Positions 36,400 through 56,740 of a stretch of DNA of 64,000 nt are shown in pieces. This DNA comes from Colius striatus (Eukaryota > Chordata > Aves > Coliiformes > Coliidae), in the NCBI RefSeq assembly GCF_028858725.1, contig NC_084790.1:85375506-85439505 (forward strand). The letters are read 5' to 3'. Each line of letters begins with the position of its first letter. Positions within the stretch are counted from its first letter, which is position 1. Made by a program: the position numbers and the translations under genes. The notes under the pieces were generated by a model. It did not search any database, was not told the origin of the DNA, and saw nothing but the letters and a program-made list of their open reading frames with translations.

Positions 36400-39300
36400 C
36401 TATCAGATAGAAATTCCTCCATAATTCATGTTTCAAATACAACAATGAAATAAAGGTACAGTGCTATGACCTAAAACCTTTTCTAAACCAAGAGGATCAC
36501 AGTGGCAAACGTGGCCTTCTAGATCCTTTCAATTACACCACTATGGTCAGGTTCACAGGGAAGCAAAAGTAAAGACAGTCCATGAAATGCAAGATATGAT
36601 TTGGTTCAGCCAGCGTGTTTTAATAGTCAGAAAACTGCACAAGGAAGATAATCCCTTCTTTCTTGTCTTAGGCAGTTTAATGAAAGAGAATTAGTTCTAA
36701 TTGAAGGCACACTTAGTTAATCTAAGTGTAACCTAATTTTCTCTTCATTTCTTCTACCTGCAGCCCCTGAAAGACTGTTCCTTCAGCAATAACATTCTGC
36801 ACTGTGCAGAAATCAAGAAGGAATGACTCCAAGGACTGAATCTTAGCCCAACAGTTCCCACAATGCTGCAGCACGAGTGCTACATTTGGGTAACAACAGC
36901 ATGTTGGATTACTGTCATTAGATAAGCTCTGCGGATAGAATTTAACTGTGTTCTAGGAGCACATCTGAATAAAGATGATTCTGCACACAATTTGCTGTCA
37001 GTTTAGACATCCTTAGAGGCTGAGCATGTTCAATTTAAGCTGCCAGCATTTCCTTTGCTTGCAGAATCAGGCCCATCAAAATAACTGGCAACATAAAACC
37101 TTCTCAAATCTTATGTAAAAAGGCTCTTTTTTTTGCACATACTTGCAGTATTTTCAATATGTATTTCAATTCAGTTTAAGTCTTTGCCATCCAGGCACAC
37201 ATGCAAAGCAGCACCATGAAGGTACAACGTCACACATCTTCCCATAAGGAAAAAAAATGTTTGAAGTGAGGTTATTTCATTAATTTTCTCTGTTAAATTA
37301 CATTTTACATGTTTTTCTCCTATGTGCTTCCTTAACTTCTACTTAATTTTTCTTAAACAAGGCACTGTGCACTTTTCTGGCCCCCACCAGATGATCTCCT
37401 GCACTTCCTCCCAGGCTGAGTCAGCTTCCTCACCTGTTTTTTTTACTTATTTTTTGCTCAACTCTTCACAACACAATAGAATTACTGACCTATTATTGGA
37501 AGATTTTTCAACACAAATCTGCCAGGACTTCCAGCGATGTGCCTTCATCACTCAGGAAAGCTTTCTGATGAAGCTTAGTCACGTTCATGTTGAACTGCAG
37601 CTAATAAAAGTAATGAACCACCACCCCAGAAAGCACAAACAGTGTGATTTTACTTGCATGATCTGCGTGTTTTGCTTTTTGCACTCTTCCCAGTAGGCCT
37701 GGTGTTTAAATACGGTGCTGGCTCACAGCTGGAGGCCCATTTCAGCTTGCAGTCTGACTGACTATGCTGTTTATTTTCCACATTACTGCCTGACGTACTT
37801 CCATGTATCATACTATCCTAAGTATCTCAAAAGAATTAATTCTGTACACTTCACAAATTGACTGCATAAGCTTACCTTTACGAATCAAAGGAGTCCCATC
37901 ACAGCTCTTTCTCTACTTTTTGTTATGTTCACAGGTATTAAGAGGTGATACATCACCCCAAAACTCTGGCCTGCTTATCAGATGCCCATTGTTTTAAAAC
38001 AGCAGCTAAGGTAACCTGCCCTGCAACAGCAAGTACAGCAGAAGGGACAATGTTTCAGCAGTGCACGCAAGGTAAGGACACACACTCACGCTGCAACAGG
38101 TCTTCATTTCTACAGCCATTTCAAAGCCATGGGCTCAGTTTTGGGGGTCACCTTCTCAGGCAATTTACTTCTTTCTCATTGCAAAGTGAAACCCTTAGAA
38201 GTTTCCAGCTTTCAGATTTAGAGCATCAACTTTGACACCAGCAGTATTTGAGGAATTTATTGTTTGGGGTCAAGGTGGGGGTTGATTGGTTTAGAACACC
38301 CACACCACCACAGCAAAGACTACATCCACCTTTTACCAATGAATGTTTGACCGACAGGGTACAATTTGTTGCAACAACATGAGCAAAATACCCACAGACA
38401 TGGAGGACACGAAAGATGATAAACCAGCACAGCTTCTCCCTCACTTCTGCTCTCCAGTCCCTGTCTTCTCTACAACATGAACCACACAACAGTATCTGTG
38501 AGGTTACAGGAGTGCAGTTAGTATTGTTATTTTTTATTGTATGAATTATATGATGCATGCAAGCTCAGAATAAAACAACCAGGTTTTAATATCACAAAGG
38601 ATAGGTACTTCAGCTGTGTAGGAGAAAGCGGTATCTGCAATACACTGATCAGATAGAGGCTTATCTTCTCAGGATGATGCAAAAGCTGATTAAGCAGCAA
38701 TACCAAATTCACTTCTTAATAGACTGGCTCATTAAGGGAGAGCAAACAGCATTAGGCAACATGTTACAAGGAGTTTTCTGTGATTCAGCTCATGACAGAA
38801 GTGATGGTTGTAGCAACAAGAGCCTGAGATCCAGCTGTGAATACTGCAGATGGGTTCACCCAAGGGCCTGACAAAACCCAGCAGCAGTAGGAAACAATAC
38901 ACCTCACCAGAAGCTTTTGTAGGGCATTGTGCAAGCCTTTGGAATAATTAACTACTTAACAAGAGGAAATACAGTCTCAAGAAGAACACTGAACCTCGGT
39001 GACAGTTCAGGGACCACGTATCTAAAAAGACATACCTTTTTAGGTATTCCTTAGGCAGAGCCTTTGGGAAAGTAAGCAGTCCTAAATAGCAAACCAAAAT
39101 TGCTGAAATGGTTTGTGCTGCAATTTTTTTAAAGAGTGCACTGGTTTGGCAGAGAGGACAAAGCCGGAATTATCACCCTCTATTCCTTACTAAGCACTGG
39201 GACTTCTGAAACACTTCACGATTGCACTATGGTGTTTGGATGCAAGTCAGGACCAGAACACATCTTCCCAGGAGGAGGCAATGCTGGACTTGCTGTGTTC

Positions 39301-40495
39301 ACTTCCTTTACCATTAACTCAGTAGTTTTATGATTTCTGTCTGCCTGGGGCCCCACTACAGGTCTTATTATCACTTCTAGATATTTATAGCTCAGAAGCT
39401 TAATATGAAGCAGCTTACTGTTAAATAAAATCCTAGTTACTTATAATTCAAATTCTACACACATGTTCAACACCTTTTCAGTTGCTCTTTTTTTCTTTAA
39501 AGACAGAACTCCACCGTTTTAAACCACTGCAACAAAACATAAAGCATCAGTCTCTTGCATCTTGCCTCTGCTCCTCCTCCTCAGGAAAGAAAGGCACAAT
39601 ATTTAAAGGAAAATAATTAATGGAAGTATCAAATCAAGACTTCCTGCTTTTTATTTAGCAAAGTAAATTCTTCTCCTTTAGCTCATTCACAGATTTTACA
39701 TTAAATATCTATGGTCTTCATAACTTCACCATGACATTTACATTGCCAAATGCAATTCATAACTCCTCAGCAAGGTCAAGTACAGCTACAGTTTTTAAAG
39801 GTGAAAGCCTGAAGTACTGCACTAGCAGTTAGTGAAACTAAGATGCTAAGATAACATTTGACTTCCAAACCTAGATTTATTCATAAATTATTTACCTAAT
39901 CTCTAATCACACTGAATAGTAACAGTTGAAAATTAATTACAGTGAAGAAAAGAAAAGAAAGAACTTCAGTTTTCAAGCAGTTTAAATTAAGAAATATGCT
40001 AGCTGCCATGTTAGTGGCAAAACAGAACCTCTCCTATAAGTTTTTATTCAGCAAAAATGTGCAAGGAAAAAAAGTCTCAAAGTGAGAGAAATATCACCAG
40101 TTCATGTTAGACACAAGGGAATTAAATCCTTATGAAGGAATTCCTTTAATCTGTTTTCTTGTCAGAAACGTCTGTGGATCTCTTTGCAGCAATTCCATTT
40201 GCAAGGCCGTTGCTTTCAAACTGCAATTAAAAGACAGCATCATTAATTGGATGTGCAAAAAGGACTTCAGGCTCAGAAGAGGGATGAAATCAGTGATGAA
40301 AATGGCTTTCAGAAGCAAGGCCAGTGAGGATCTATAGAGAGATCTGCACGGGGGACCAAAGTGGTGATGTCTCTTTAGATTTACACATAATGATTGCGTT
40401 GGGGGAAATGAGGGCACAGAAAACAGACACAAATCCCTGCATTTTGTCAGAAGAGATAAATAATAAATGCAAAGCTGACACACACTAAATGTTTT
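36400..40495. other. intergenic DNA between DYM and C18orf32
   Basis: About 4.1 kb of AT-rich sequence. Open frames up to 124 codons occur but none shows a recognisable protein family. I see no RNA gene or repeat here, which stands out against the repeat-rich flanks. Confidence 0.6.
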
Positions 40496-41170
40496 CATAG
40501 AATCACTGAATGGTAGGTGTTGGAAGGGAACTTTAGAGATCATCCAGTCCAACCGCAATGCAGAAGCAGGGTCACCTAGATCAGGTCCCACAGGAACATG
40601 TCCAGGAGGTTCATGAAGACCTCCAAGGAAGGAGACTCCACACCCTCCCTGGGCAGCCTGTGCCAGGGCTCCCTCACTGAAACACTGAAACAGTTTTTTC
40701 TTATGTTTAAGTGGAACTTTTTGTGTTCCAGCTTCATCCCATCACCCCTTGTCCTGTTGCTGGCTACTATAGAAAAAAGGAATGTCCCAACCTCCTGACA
40801 CCCACCCTTTAGATATGTGTAAATGTTAATAAGATCCCCCCTCAGTCTCCTCTTCTCCAGACTAAACAGCCCCAGTTCCCGCAGCCTTTCCTCATAAGGA
40901 AGATGCTCCAGTCCCCTGATCATCTTGGTGGCCCTGCACTGGCCTCTCTCCAGCAGTTCCCTGTCCCTCTTGAGCTGGGGAGCCCACAACTGGACACAGG
41001 ACTCCAGATGAGGCCTCACCAGGGCAGAGCAGAGGGGGAGAAGAACCTTCCTCGACCTGCTGCCCACACTCTTCTTGATGGATCCCAGGCTGCCATTGGC
41101 TTCTTGGCCACGAGGGCACATTGCTGGCTCATGGTCAGTTTCTAATCAATCAGGACTCCCAGGTCTCTCC
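40496..41170 (-). mobile_element. CR1 LINE 3' fragment with 181-codon open frame
   Basis: About 675 bp. Unlike most copies, its reverse-transcriptase C-terminal frame is uninterrupted from 41121 to 40576 (181 codons, containing [20 protein letters not shown] and [20 protein letters not shown]), which suggests a young insertion. It lies just beyond the C18orf32 3' end. Confidence 0.96.
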
Positions 41171-41215
41171 GTTTTCCCTCATTATGAGCAGCAGAGATGG
41201 ATGACAAGCAGGGGT

Positions 41216-41221
41216 TTTAAT
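41216..41221 (-). terminator. possible C18orf32 poly(A) signal (ATTAAA)
   Basis: ATTAAA reads on the minus strand about 190 nt after the stop codon and just before the CR1 copy at 40.5-41.17 kb. It is the only good candidate I see in this gap; weak evidence. Confidence 0.3.
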
Positions 41222-41408
41222 TCTGCATCGTGTATCTGGATCAGAAGCTGCCTTGAAGCAACTATTTCTAGCAGTCTCAGTACCAATAACTCCCTTCCAG
41301 AAGAAAACAGCTACAAAAGCATCTGTGAAAATGCCCAACTATTTAGCCTTTTGCAGCACCCACCCCAAACTATTGCTGAGTGCTTTATCTGGAGTTTCCT
41401 TGGTTAGC

Positions 41409-44199
<2,791 letters not shown>

Positions 44200-44290
44200 C
44201 TCAGCCGCAGCGACCCGCCGCCGGCACCCGCAGCCTCCCCGCGCCGCAACGGAAGCGCCCGCGCGCTTCCGGCCGACGCGCGCCGCGGCC
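44200..44290 (-). other. C18orf32: C18orf32 non-coding first exon (5' end uncertain)
   Basis: In a CpG island upstream of the coding exon the minus strand reads GCTGCGGCTGAG followed by the donor GTGAGTGCGGG, with the last exon base at 44200. The donor is strong; the transcription start is not defined by the sequence. Confidence 0.6.
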
Positions 44291-44598
44291 CCCGCCAATG
44301 AGACAGCGCGGTGCGCGCGTCACGTGACTCCCGCGCCCCGCCCCGGGCCGGGCGCCAGCGCAGCCGCTCCCGGCAGCTGCCCCCCCACGGCGCCGCCGCG
44401 CGTGAAACGTGCTTTGCATTACCCTGGTTAATCTACACTTAATCCCGGTGAGGCATCACCCTTCCCTCGCTGCGGGAACGTGTGTGTCCGTGCCCCCCGG
44501 CCCTGCCCCGCTAAGATGCGGAAAGGCAGGCAGCTCCCCAGGAAAAGCCTCCCTCCGCCAGGCAAAGCAGCAGGCACAAAATCCTCAGCTTTTAACAT

Positions 44599-44604
44599 TT
44601 TATT
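44599..44604 (-). terminator. RPL17: RPL17 poly(A) signal
   Basis: AATAAA reads on the minus strand 24 nt after the stop codon, as expected for a ribosomal protein mRNA with a short 3' UTR. Confidence 0.85.
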
Positions 44605-44627
44605 TCTGTACAGCTGTTGTATCACAT

Positions 44628-49653
<5,026 letters not shown>

Positions 49654-49799
49654 TTTTAACGCTCAACTGCAAAGAGAAACCGTTTGTCAAGCACCCTCTT
49701 AGGCTTTTGGAATCCATTTTACAAGCACCCCGTTACGCTTTTAACACAGATATGCAGAACCTGGAGTGCTCATGGTACTGCCGATAGCTAACGGAAGAA

Positions 49800-49869
49800 G
49801 CTGCTCAGGAATTATGTTTTCTTTTCACAGTTAAATCCAAAGGTGTCCTAAGAATGTCATCACCGCAGC
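49800..49869 (-). ncRNA. SNORD58: box C/D snoRNA SNORD58, copy in intron 1
   Basis: On the minus strand: box C GTGATGA (49863-49857), the family core TTAGGACACCTTTGG, and box D CTGA (49808-49805), closed by a GCTGC/GCAGC terminal stem. It lies in the intron between the non-coding first exon and the ATG exon, about 133 nt upstream of the acceptor. It belongs to the SNORD58 family hosted by RPL17 introns in mammals, which guides 2'-O-methylation of 28S rRNA. Confidence 0.92.
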
Positions 49870-50078
49870 CACGGCCTCTCCCTGCGGCCTGCTTCCCTCT
49901 CACCCGCCATGCACCCCCGATCTCCGCCACCGCCATCCCCAGCCCGTCCCCCTCCGGCAAATACCGAGGGCGTCCGGCGAAGCGGACCGAGCCCTCGCCC
50001 TCTCATCGCCTCCCCGGGGCGCCTCGGGCAGGATGGCGCCGGATGGGCCCCGCTCCCCGACGGTCATGGCTTCCTCAC

Positions 50079-50110
50079 CTCAGGGCGGCGGCGGAGAAAG
50101 AGGAAGAGCA
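50079..50110 (-). other. RPL17: RPL17 non-coding exon 1 with TOP start
   Basis: The minus strand reads CTCTTCCTCTTTCTCCG, a 5' terminal oligopyrimidine (TOP) tract, then GC-rich leader ending CCCTGAG at 50079 before a GTGAGG donor. TOP leaders place translation under mTOR control. The exact start base within about 50102-50110 is inferred. Confidence 0.75.
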
Positions 50111-50143
50111 GAGCATGCCGGGAGCCGAGAGAGAGCCGGCCGC

Positions 50144-50153
50144 TCTCGCGAGA
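50144..50153. promoter_or_regulatory. TCTCGCGAGA palindrome
   Basis: A perfect copy of the palindromic CGCG promoter element, about 35-45 bp upstream of the inferred RPL17 start. This motif is known to be bound by BANP in unmethylated CpG islands. Motif identity is seen; binding is inferred. Confidence 0.85.
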
Positions 50154-50539
50154 TTTCTGGCGCCGCGCGGTTTCGCCCGGGGAGCGTGGCGAAAGTGCCG
50201 CGCTGAGCGCGGGGCGGAGGCCGCCCAGGGACCGTCGCCAAAGTGGCGGCGGCGGGTGAGGGGCCGAGGGGCCGGGCAGGGACACGGCCAGGGCCCCGCG
50301 CTGGGTGGGAGCTCGCCATGTGAAAATGAAACGTGTGCTCCAGCCGGCGGCCTGCTGTCCGGGAGCGTGGGCGCTGACACGCACCTCCGCCAGGCTCCCC
50401 ACAAGCCCGTGTTCTACCCCCGAGGAATGGCGCCGCGTCAGCGGCTCCGAGTGGCTGCACTGGGCAGGCGGGGCTGGGGCGAGGATGCCTCACAGCGGAG
50501 CAGAGACACGGCTTCACTGACCCTCAGCGCAAGGCCTCA

Positions 50540-51459
50540 GTTGCCTGTGGTCCACCAGGTAGCTGAGCAGAGGAGGAACCTCCTGAGGTTCAACAAGGGC
50601 AAGGGCAGAGTCCTGCGTCTGGGGAGGAACAACCCCCTGCACCAGGCCAGGCTGGGGGTGACCTGCTGGAGAGCAGCTCTGCAGAGACAGACCTGGCAGT
50701 GCTGGCTGATAATAAACTGACCATGAGCAGCAACGTGCCCTCGTGGGCAAGAAGCCAATGGCAGCCTGGGGGCATCAAGAGTGTGGGCAGCAGGTCGAGG
50801 GAGGTTCTGCTCCCCCTCTGCTCTGCCCTGCTGAGGCCTCATCTGGAGTCCTGTGTCCAGTTCTGGGCTCCCCAGCTCCAGAGGGACAGGGAACTGCTGG
50901 AGAGAGGCCAGTGATGATCACCGTGGTGATGGGCTGCCAAGATGCTCAGGGGACTGGAGCATCTTCCTTCTGAGGAAAGGCCGTGGGATCTGGGGCTGTT
51001 CAGGCTGGAGAACAGAAGACTGAGGGGGGATCTTTTCATTGCTGATAAAGACCTTATAGAAGACCTTATAGACCTTATATGGGACCTGGGGCTACTTAGT
51101 CTGGAGAAGAGAGGACTGAGGGGAGACCTTACCAATACCTAAAGGGCAGGAGACAAGATGATGGGGCCAGTCTTCGTTCTGTGGTGGCCAGTGACAGGAC
51201 AAGGGGTAACAGGCAGAGGCTGGAGCACAGGCAGTGCCCCTGGCACAGGAGGAGAAACTCCTTTGGTGATGAGGTGAGGGAGCCCTGGCCCAGGCTGCCC
51301 AGGGAGGGTGTGGAGGCTCCTTCTCTGGAGGTTTCCAAACCCACCTGGACACGTCCCTGTGCCCCTTGATTCTGGGGAACCTGCTTTAGCAGGGGGTTGA
51401 GCTGGATGAGCCCTATAGATCCTTTGCAATCCTGACCATTAGGGATTCTGTGATTCTCT
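50540..51459 (+). mobile_element. CR1 LINE 3' fragment with internal duplication
   Basis: About 920 bp, the longest CR1 in the window, beginning some 430 bp upstream of the RPL17 start and diverging from it. The ...CTGGGGCTGTTCAGGCTGGAG...GACTGAGGGG segment at 50,989-51,030 is repeated at 51,080-51,125, separated by GACCTTATAGA-type short repeats (51051-51078). Another local rearrangement is near 50910-50935 (GATGATCACCGTGGTGATGG). Tail GATTCTGTGATTCTC. Confidence 0.94.
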
Positions 51460-52924
51460 TTCGAGTAGATGGAGGAGCAAGCACAAGGGCTGCAGCTAGA
51501 TGGCAGTTCAGGATGAGAATAGAGGGTACGTAAAAGATGAGATTCATGTTTGTAAATTGCAGTTGCTGTTTATTGCATCATTGTAAAATCAAATACTCGT
51601 TAAAACGAAAGATACTTTTCCCATTTTAGGCTGTTTTTCCACCTATAACTGCTTGGGAAATTTGACAAAGTAGCAATTCTATAAAAGCAAAACATTCCTC
51701 AAAGTGGTACCCAGCTCCTGCAAAAGCCTCATCAAGAACAGTTAGAGGGAGGAAATTAGAGTGATGTGGTGAAGGGTCAGCATGACTGAAACACACGCAG
51801 GACAGCCTTTCTAAGTCAAGCCTAGTAACTAGGGAAAAATAAACAGGCAAGAGCAAGTGTCCTCGCTGGGGTCTCGTGACTTCAAGGAAACAGTAAATAT
51901 GGAAAAAGAGATCTCAATGGTGGCTTCCAATCTCAATGATGTTCCTTCCTACAGAACAAGAACCGTAACACCTCCAAGAGTGCCAAATTTCCAGATGGAA
52001 TAAGTGAAAACGAGCAAAAGCTGAGGTCCTGAGGCGTTGCCATGGCCTTCCCCACCCTACTGTGGGAATCTTCTACATCCCACGTGAATGCAGCTTGCTT
52101 CCTTTGGCATTTCTGCCCTCCCTTCTGCACCTGCTTCTGTGTCACAAACCAGTGCTGAGGGAGGAAACGGGCCTTTCCATGGGAAGCACCTTTACATGCA
52201 GCTGCTTCTGAGCAGCACAGCACAGAAGCAATTCGGAGAAGGCTGGGAGAGGGACGTGAAATGTAAGTAGCTGACACGTGGCTGGAAGTATCACACGGTC
52301 CTCATGTTCATCAATCAAATCCAAAACAAACAGGGCAGGTTTTCTGTTGGTTGTGTTTTCTGTTTCCCAAACACGTGGAGCTGTTTACGATCAGCTGCTG
52401 AGGGCCTACGGTGGTGGGAGTGTAGAGGTAGGAGCTTCTGCGGATGGTGTCAGGAAATGACACGCATGTTTTCATCTTTGCTGGGAGGTCAACAACTGCT
52501 TTCAGAGGCAGCCCAGCACATATCTCATGCTGAGATCAGGGCTGAGGCAGCTGAGCATGTGCCCTTGTTGAGATTTACCCAGATTATTGCCCCAGTGCAC
52601 CAGCTGCCTTGGATATTTAGCTTGCATGAGCTGACTCAAAAAGAGCTTTTGGATCTGAAGCAGAAAATGTGGACACGTAAGCCCAAAATCATGTTCCTGG
52701 AAACTCCTGCAGCTGCCTCCTAATCCTACTGGAATCTCAACTCTATAGGACTTGATGTGAAACTCCCCTGGTGCCATCCCTCTTAGCCTCCTTGTCCCTA
52801 GCAGCCAGCCCTGGGGACTTTGCATGCCCGGGAAGACCTCACTCTCTCAGCAGCCGTTGAAAGCAAAGATCCAACTGTGTTCAGACCTGAACCATTGCTC
52901 TACTTTGTGCTCTGGAAGCTGCTT

Positions 52925-53000
52925 AGAATCATAGAATGGTAGGGGTTGGAAGGAATCTCTAGAGATCATCCAATCCAACACCCTTCTAAAATAGATCCTT
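52925..53000 (-). mobile_element. short CR1 3' fragment
   Basis: About 75 bp: AGAATCATAGAATGGTAGGG, then GGTTGGAAGGAATC. Strongly 5' truncated. Confidence 0.9.
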
Positions 53001-53678
53001 CTGGTAGCACCCTCCTGCAAAAAGTTCATCACAAGGGCAGCAAAGGTTTCTACCATCTCCTGAGGTAAAAACCCATGGAAAGCCACAGTGCCCAGCAGCA
53101 TGGTGGCCACAGCATGCTCCTAGGATGTAGGAGACCCACTTTCAATTTTCTTCCCTTTGAAAGGTTTCAAAGCCACATCCTCAGCACCAGGCCAGAGCCT
53201 ATTCTCTGGCAAAGGTGTTCCCATCCTTTCTGCTGCAGGTTTTCTGCCAAGCAGCCTGCAATGTGTTGGCCTCACAGCACTCCTCTGGATCTGCTTCTGG
53301 GGCTGGAAGGGGGCTGCACCCCTGGAAGAGCCCTGAGGGTGGCAGGGAGTGCACAGGCACAGGGATGTTGTATCACATAAGCCCTTTGGTGGATTTAGCT
53401 GTGAATAAACAAGTGGCCTTATCAGTCCTGCTGGAATTGCCAAATGTTATCCTTAGTGACAATTGGTCAACAGCCTTGATAGCCAGCATCCCTCCTGGGC
53501 AGAGAGAGGTGACCTGTGAGACTCACTGGGGCTATGGTTTCACAGCAGGTCACATACAGCTGTAAAAAACACCCCTGCTTGCCTTCCAGCATCTCTGAAG
53601 TTCAACCACTGCCACAGCAGGTGGGACAGAAGCAAACCTGCCGTCAGCCACCAGCTTCAGAACCAAAGTGTTACTTTT

Positions 53679-53896
53679 AGAATCACAGAATCATGCAATA
53701 GTTACGGTTAGCAAAGACCTTTAAGATCAAGTCCAACGAGTCACCTCACACTGCCAGGCCCATCACTAAACCAAACAATATCCCTCAGCACTTCATCTCT
53801 GCATCTTTTGAATGTCTCCAGGGATGGTGCCTCCACCGCCTCCTTGGGCAGCCCATTGCAGCCTGTTCCCTGTTCCTTTTAGCCCCTACTCTGTCA
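53679..53896 (-). mobile_element. diverged CR1 3' fragment
   Basis: About 215 bp, same older subfamily as the 12.76 kb copy (CACTGCCAGGCCCATCACTA). Confidence 0.82.
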
Positions 53897-54728
53897 CATC
53901 TCAAGTGCCTGACTGATGGCTCAGGCACATACCTGTCTCTGCCACCTTACTTAGGGACTGTAATTCCTGACAGAGTGGCAGGCAGAGCAACAAGAGTGTC
54001 TGTGCTAAAATCCCCATCACATATCTGTTGGGGCTGACTGGCCAAGCCTAACTCTGGCTCACTAAAACACACCGTGTTTTCCACCGTGCTGCAGGAGAGG
54101 GATTCGAGCTGGTCTTTGCACAGGAACAGAAGCCTGTTCCTTGGACTTTTTGTTTAGATTTCTTGGCATTTATCTTACAGACCTGGGTGGGGTTTTTTGA
54201 GTGTGAGGGTTATATGGGGATGTTAACTGTTGTTCACAAAATCACACACAAATGAGTTGCTTGTCTTAACAGTTAAGCAGAAAATCTTGGAGAAATTTTA
54301 AATTGAAACCAGGTTGAATGCTGGGAACACTGAAGCTTTCCAGTGGCATGTACCTTCTTTCCCTCATTTGCCTTTTCCTTTCACAGTCAGTAAAACAACA
54401 GCATTTGGACACGTGGCAGGTGAGTTCCACGGCTAAAATCCTCTCCAAAACCATGTCCTAAAATCTACTGACCTTGGAAGTGAGTCCCAGGAGCAGGATC
54501 TGTGAGCTTGTGAAAGGTGGAAACACATCTCCAGAAGATGGACAGACCATCGTCTCCAGGACAAGATGCTGTGGGGGTTTTGCTCTGCATCAGTAATTCT
54601 GTCTCGGTCATTTGAAGAGCTCCATTATGTTATCTGTTCCTCCCAGTGATCTTTTTAGAGGAGATGCTTCCACAGGGGACATTCTTTACTTAAGCACATC
54701 TGTAATGTATTTATATTCATTATATAAT

Positions 54729-55103
54729 GACCTGGGACTGTTCAGCCTGGAGAGGAGGAGACTGAGGGGGGAATCTCATTAACACAAGTATTTGACAGGT
54801 GTTTGTCAGGGGGATGGGGCAGCACTTTTTTCTGTAGTGCCTAGTGACAAGACAAAGGGTGATGGACATAAGCTGTAACACAAAATGTTCCACTGAAGGG
54901 AAAACTTCTTTATTGCGAGGGTGAGGGAGCCCTGGCCCAGGCTGCCCAGGGAGGATGTGGAGGCTCCTTCTTGGGGGGTTTCCACAACCCATCTGGACAC
55001 GTTCCTGTGCCCCCTGATCGAGGGGAACCTGCTTTAGCAGGGGGTGGGATAGATGAGCTCTGGAGGGCCCTTCCCACCCCCACCATTCTGTGACTCTGTG
55101 ATT
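54729..55103 (+). mobile_element. CR1 LINE 3' fragment
   Basis: About 375 bp from CCTGGGACTGTTCAGCCTGG to ACCATTCTGTGACTCTGTG. Confidence 0.94.
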
Positions 55104-55956
55104 TATTATATATATGTTCATGGGTGCATACACAAATGATCATAAGTATCAGCTAAAATACGTGAACAGCTGGAATGCTTTTGATTCCCCCTGAGCCCTC
55201 TGAAAACGCAGGCAATTGTTCACAAGAGGATTTTAGCTACGCAGTCCCTTTATTTCTGTTGTGTATATACTGTGCCCAGGCCAGGGATGAGGAAACAGCC
55301 AGGGGAGCTGGGTGTCATGACAGTCGAGTGTCCGTCCTCACCGTCACCAAGGCAGCAGGCACAGCACCATCCCCACGCTGCTGCTGAGCAGCCAGCCAGG
55401 AGCGTGGCCAAAACAAAACAAAACCACAGCCACTGGTGACATTGTCTTAACATTTTTGGCAAATGGGTTCATCCACCCCCTGCACGCCCAGCTAGGAGGG
55501 AATCGCTGGTAAAACAAACCTCCTACGTGATGAAATAACCTTGTTTGTAGCTGAAGGATGTGTTTATTCACTGAATTCCTTGCCAGCAAACCATTTGCGC
55601 AGGTTGTGTAGGTCTGTGACTGCTCGTTCATGGCTTTAAGTGCCAGAAATGGACCAGCCAATCACCTTGATGAGCAAGGCAGTAAATACAGAAATCATTT
55701 AAGTGCCTGATCATAAACACAATTCGAGAAAAATTAAGTCCTGGGCTTTTGTCTGCCCTAATCTGCCTGGCCCAGAACTGAGAAGTACTGCTTTGAGCAT
55801 GCTTTTGGCCAAGGAGACCAAAAATATGCCTGGGATATTGCCCACAGTTTGCATCCACAGTTTAGGCACAAATTAAAATATGGGCAATTATGTTTAAACA
55901 TTACATAAAACCCTTTTTTTTTATTTGCTTTGGTACTGGTTGAACCCTGGAAGATG

Positions 55957-56122
55957 TAGTCCAGAGAAGTCTGTGGAGTCTCCATCCTTGGGAATGTTAA
56001 AAACCCAACTGGAGAATATCCTGGCCAACCAGCTTTGGCTGATCCTGCTGAGAGCTGCAGAGGAGGTTGCTCTAGACAATCTCCACTGGCCCCTTCCAAC
56101 TTCAGCCTTTCTTAATCTGTGA
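55957..56122 (+). mobile_element. diverged CR1 3' fragment
   Basis: About 165 bp including GTGGAGTCTCCATCCTTGGG and CCACTGGCCCCTTCCAAC. An older subfamily with a decayed tail. Confidence 0.72.
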
Positions 56123-56242
56123 ATCCAATCAACATATCTAAAGCTGAGTGTGCCTTGTACTACAAAACGCAGCCTCAAACTCTGTCCATTTCTTGCATTG
56201 CATCTCCTAACCAAAATGGATCAAGGAAGCCTCCTCATCTTG

Positions 56243-56740
56243 GTGGGCAGCAGGATGACCATGAGCAGCAATGTGACCTCGCGGCCAAGAAGACCAATGG
56301 CATCCTGGGGTGGATTAGAAGAGCTGTGGGGAGTAGGTGGAGAGAGGTTCTGCTCCCCCTCTGCTCTGCCCTGGTGAGACCACATCTGGAATATTGTGTC
56401 CCGTTCTGGGCCCCTCAGTTCCAGAAGCACAGGGAGCTGCTAGAGAGAGTTCAGTGTAGGGCCACAAAGTTGATGGAGGGAGGGGAGCATCTCCCTTGTG
56501 ATGAAAGGCTGAGGGAGCTGGGGCTCTGTACCTTGGAGGAGACTGAGAGGTGACCTCATTCATGTTTACAAATATGTAGAGTGTGTGTCAGGAGGCTGGA
56601 GCCAGGCTGTGCTCAGTGATGGCCAATGACAGGACAAGGGGCAATGGGTACAAGTTGGAACAGAAGAGATTCCAAAGAAATACAAGGAAGAGTTTCTTCC
56701 CTGTTGATGTGAGGGAGCACTGGAAGGGGCTGCTCCACCA
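56243..56740 (+). mobile_element. CR1 LINE fragment lacking its 3' end
   Basis: About 500 bp with an open reverse-transcriptase C-terminal frame (within 56119-56553; [20 protein letters not shown]). The copy stops after GGAAGGGGCTGCTC, and the last 100 bp or more, including the octamer tail, are missing. Confidence 0.9.

Larger units (their letters stand above)
49880..50500. promoter_or_regulatory. RPL17: CpG island, RPL17 promoter
   Basis: A GC-rich, CpG-dense block covering RPL17 exon 1 and about 400 bp upstream. A CR1 element begins immediately to its right. Confidence 0.8.

Noticed and set aside
49854-50720. 288-codon plus-strand open frame
   Set aside because: Runs through a SNORD58 copy, the RPL17 first exon in antisense, the CpG island and into a CR1. 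No protein family is visible.
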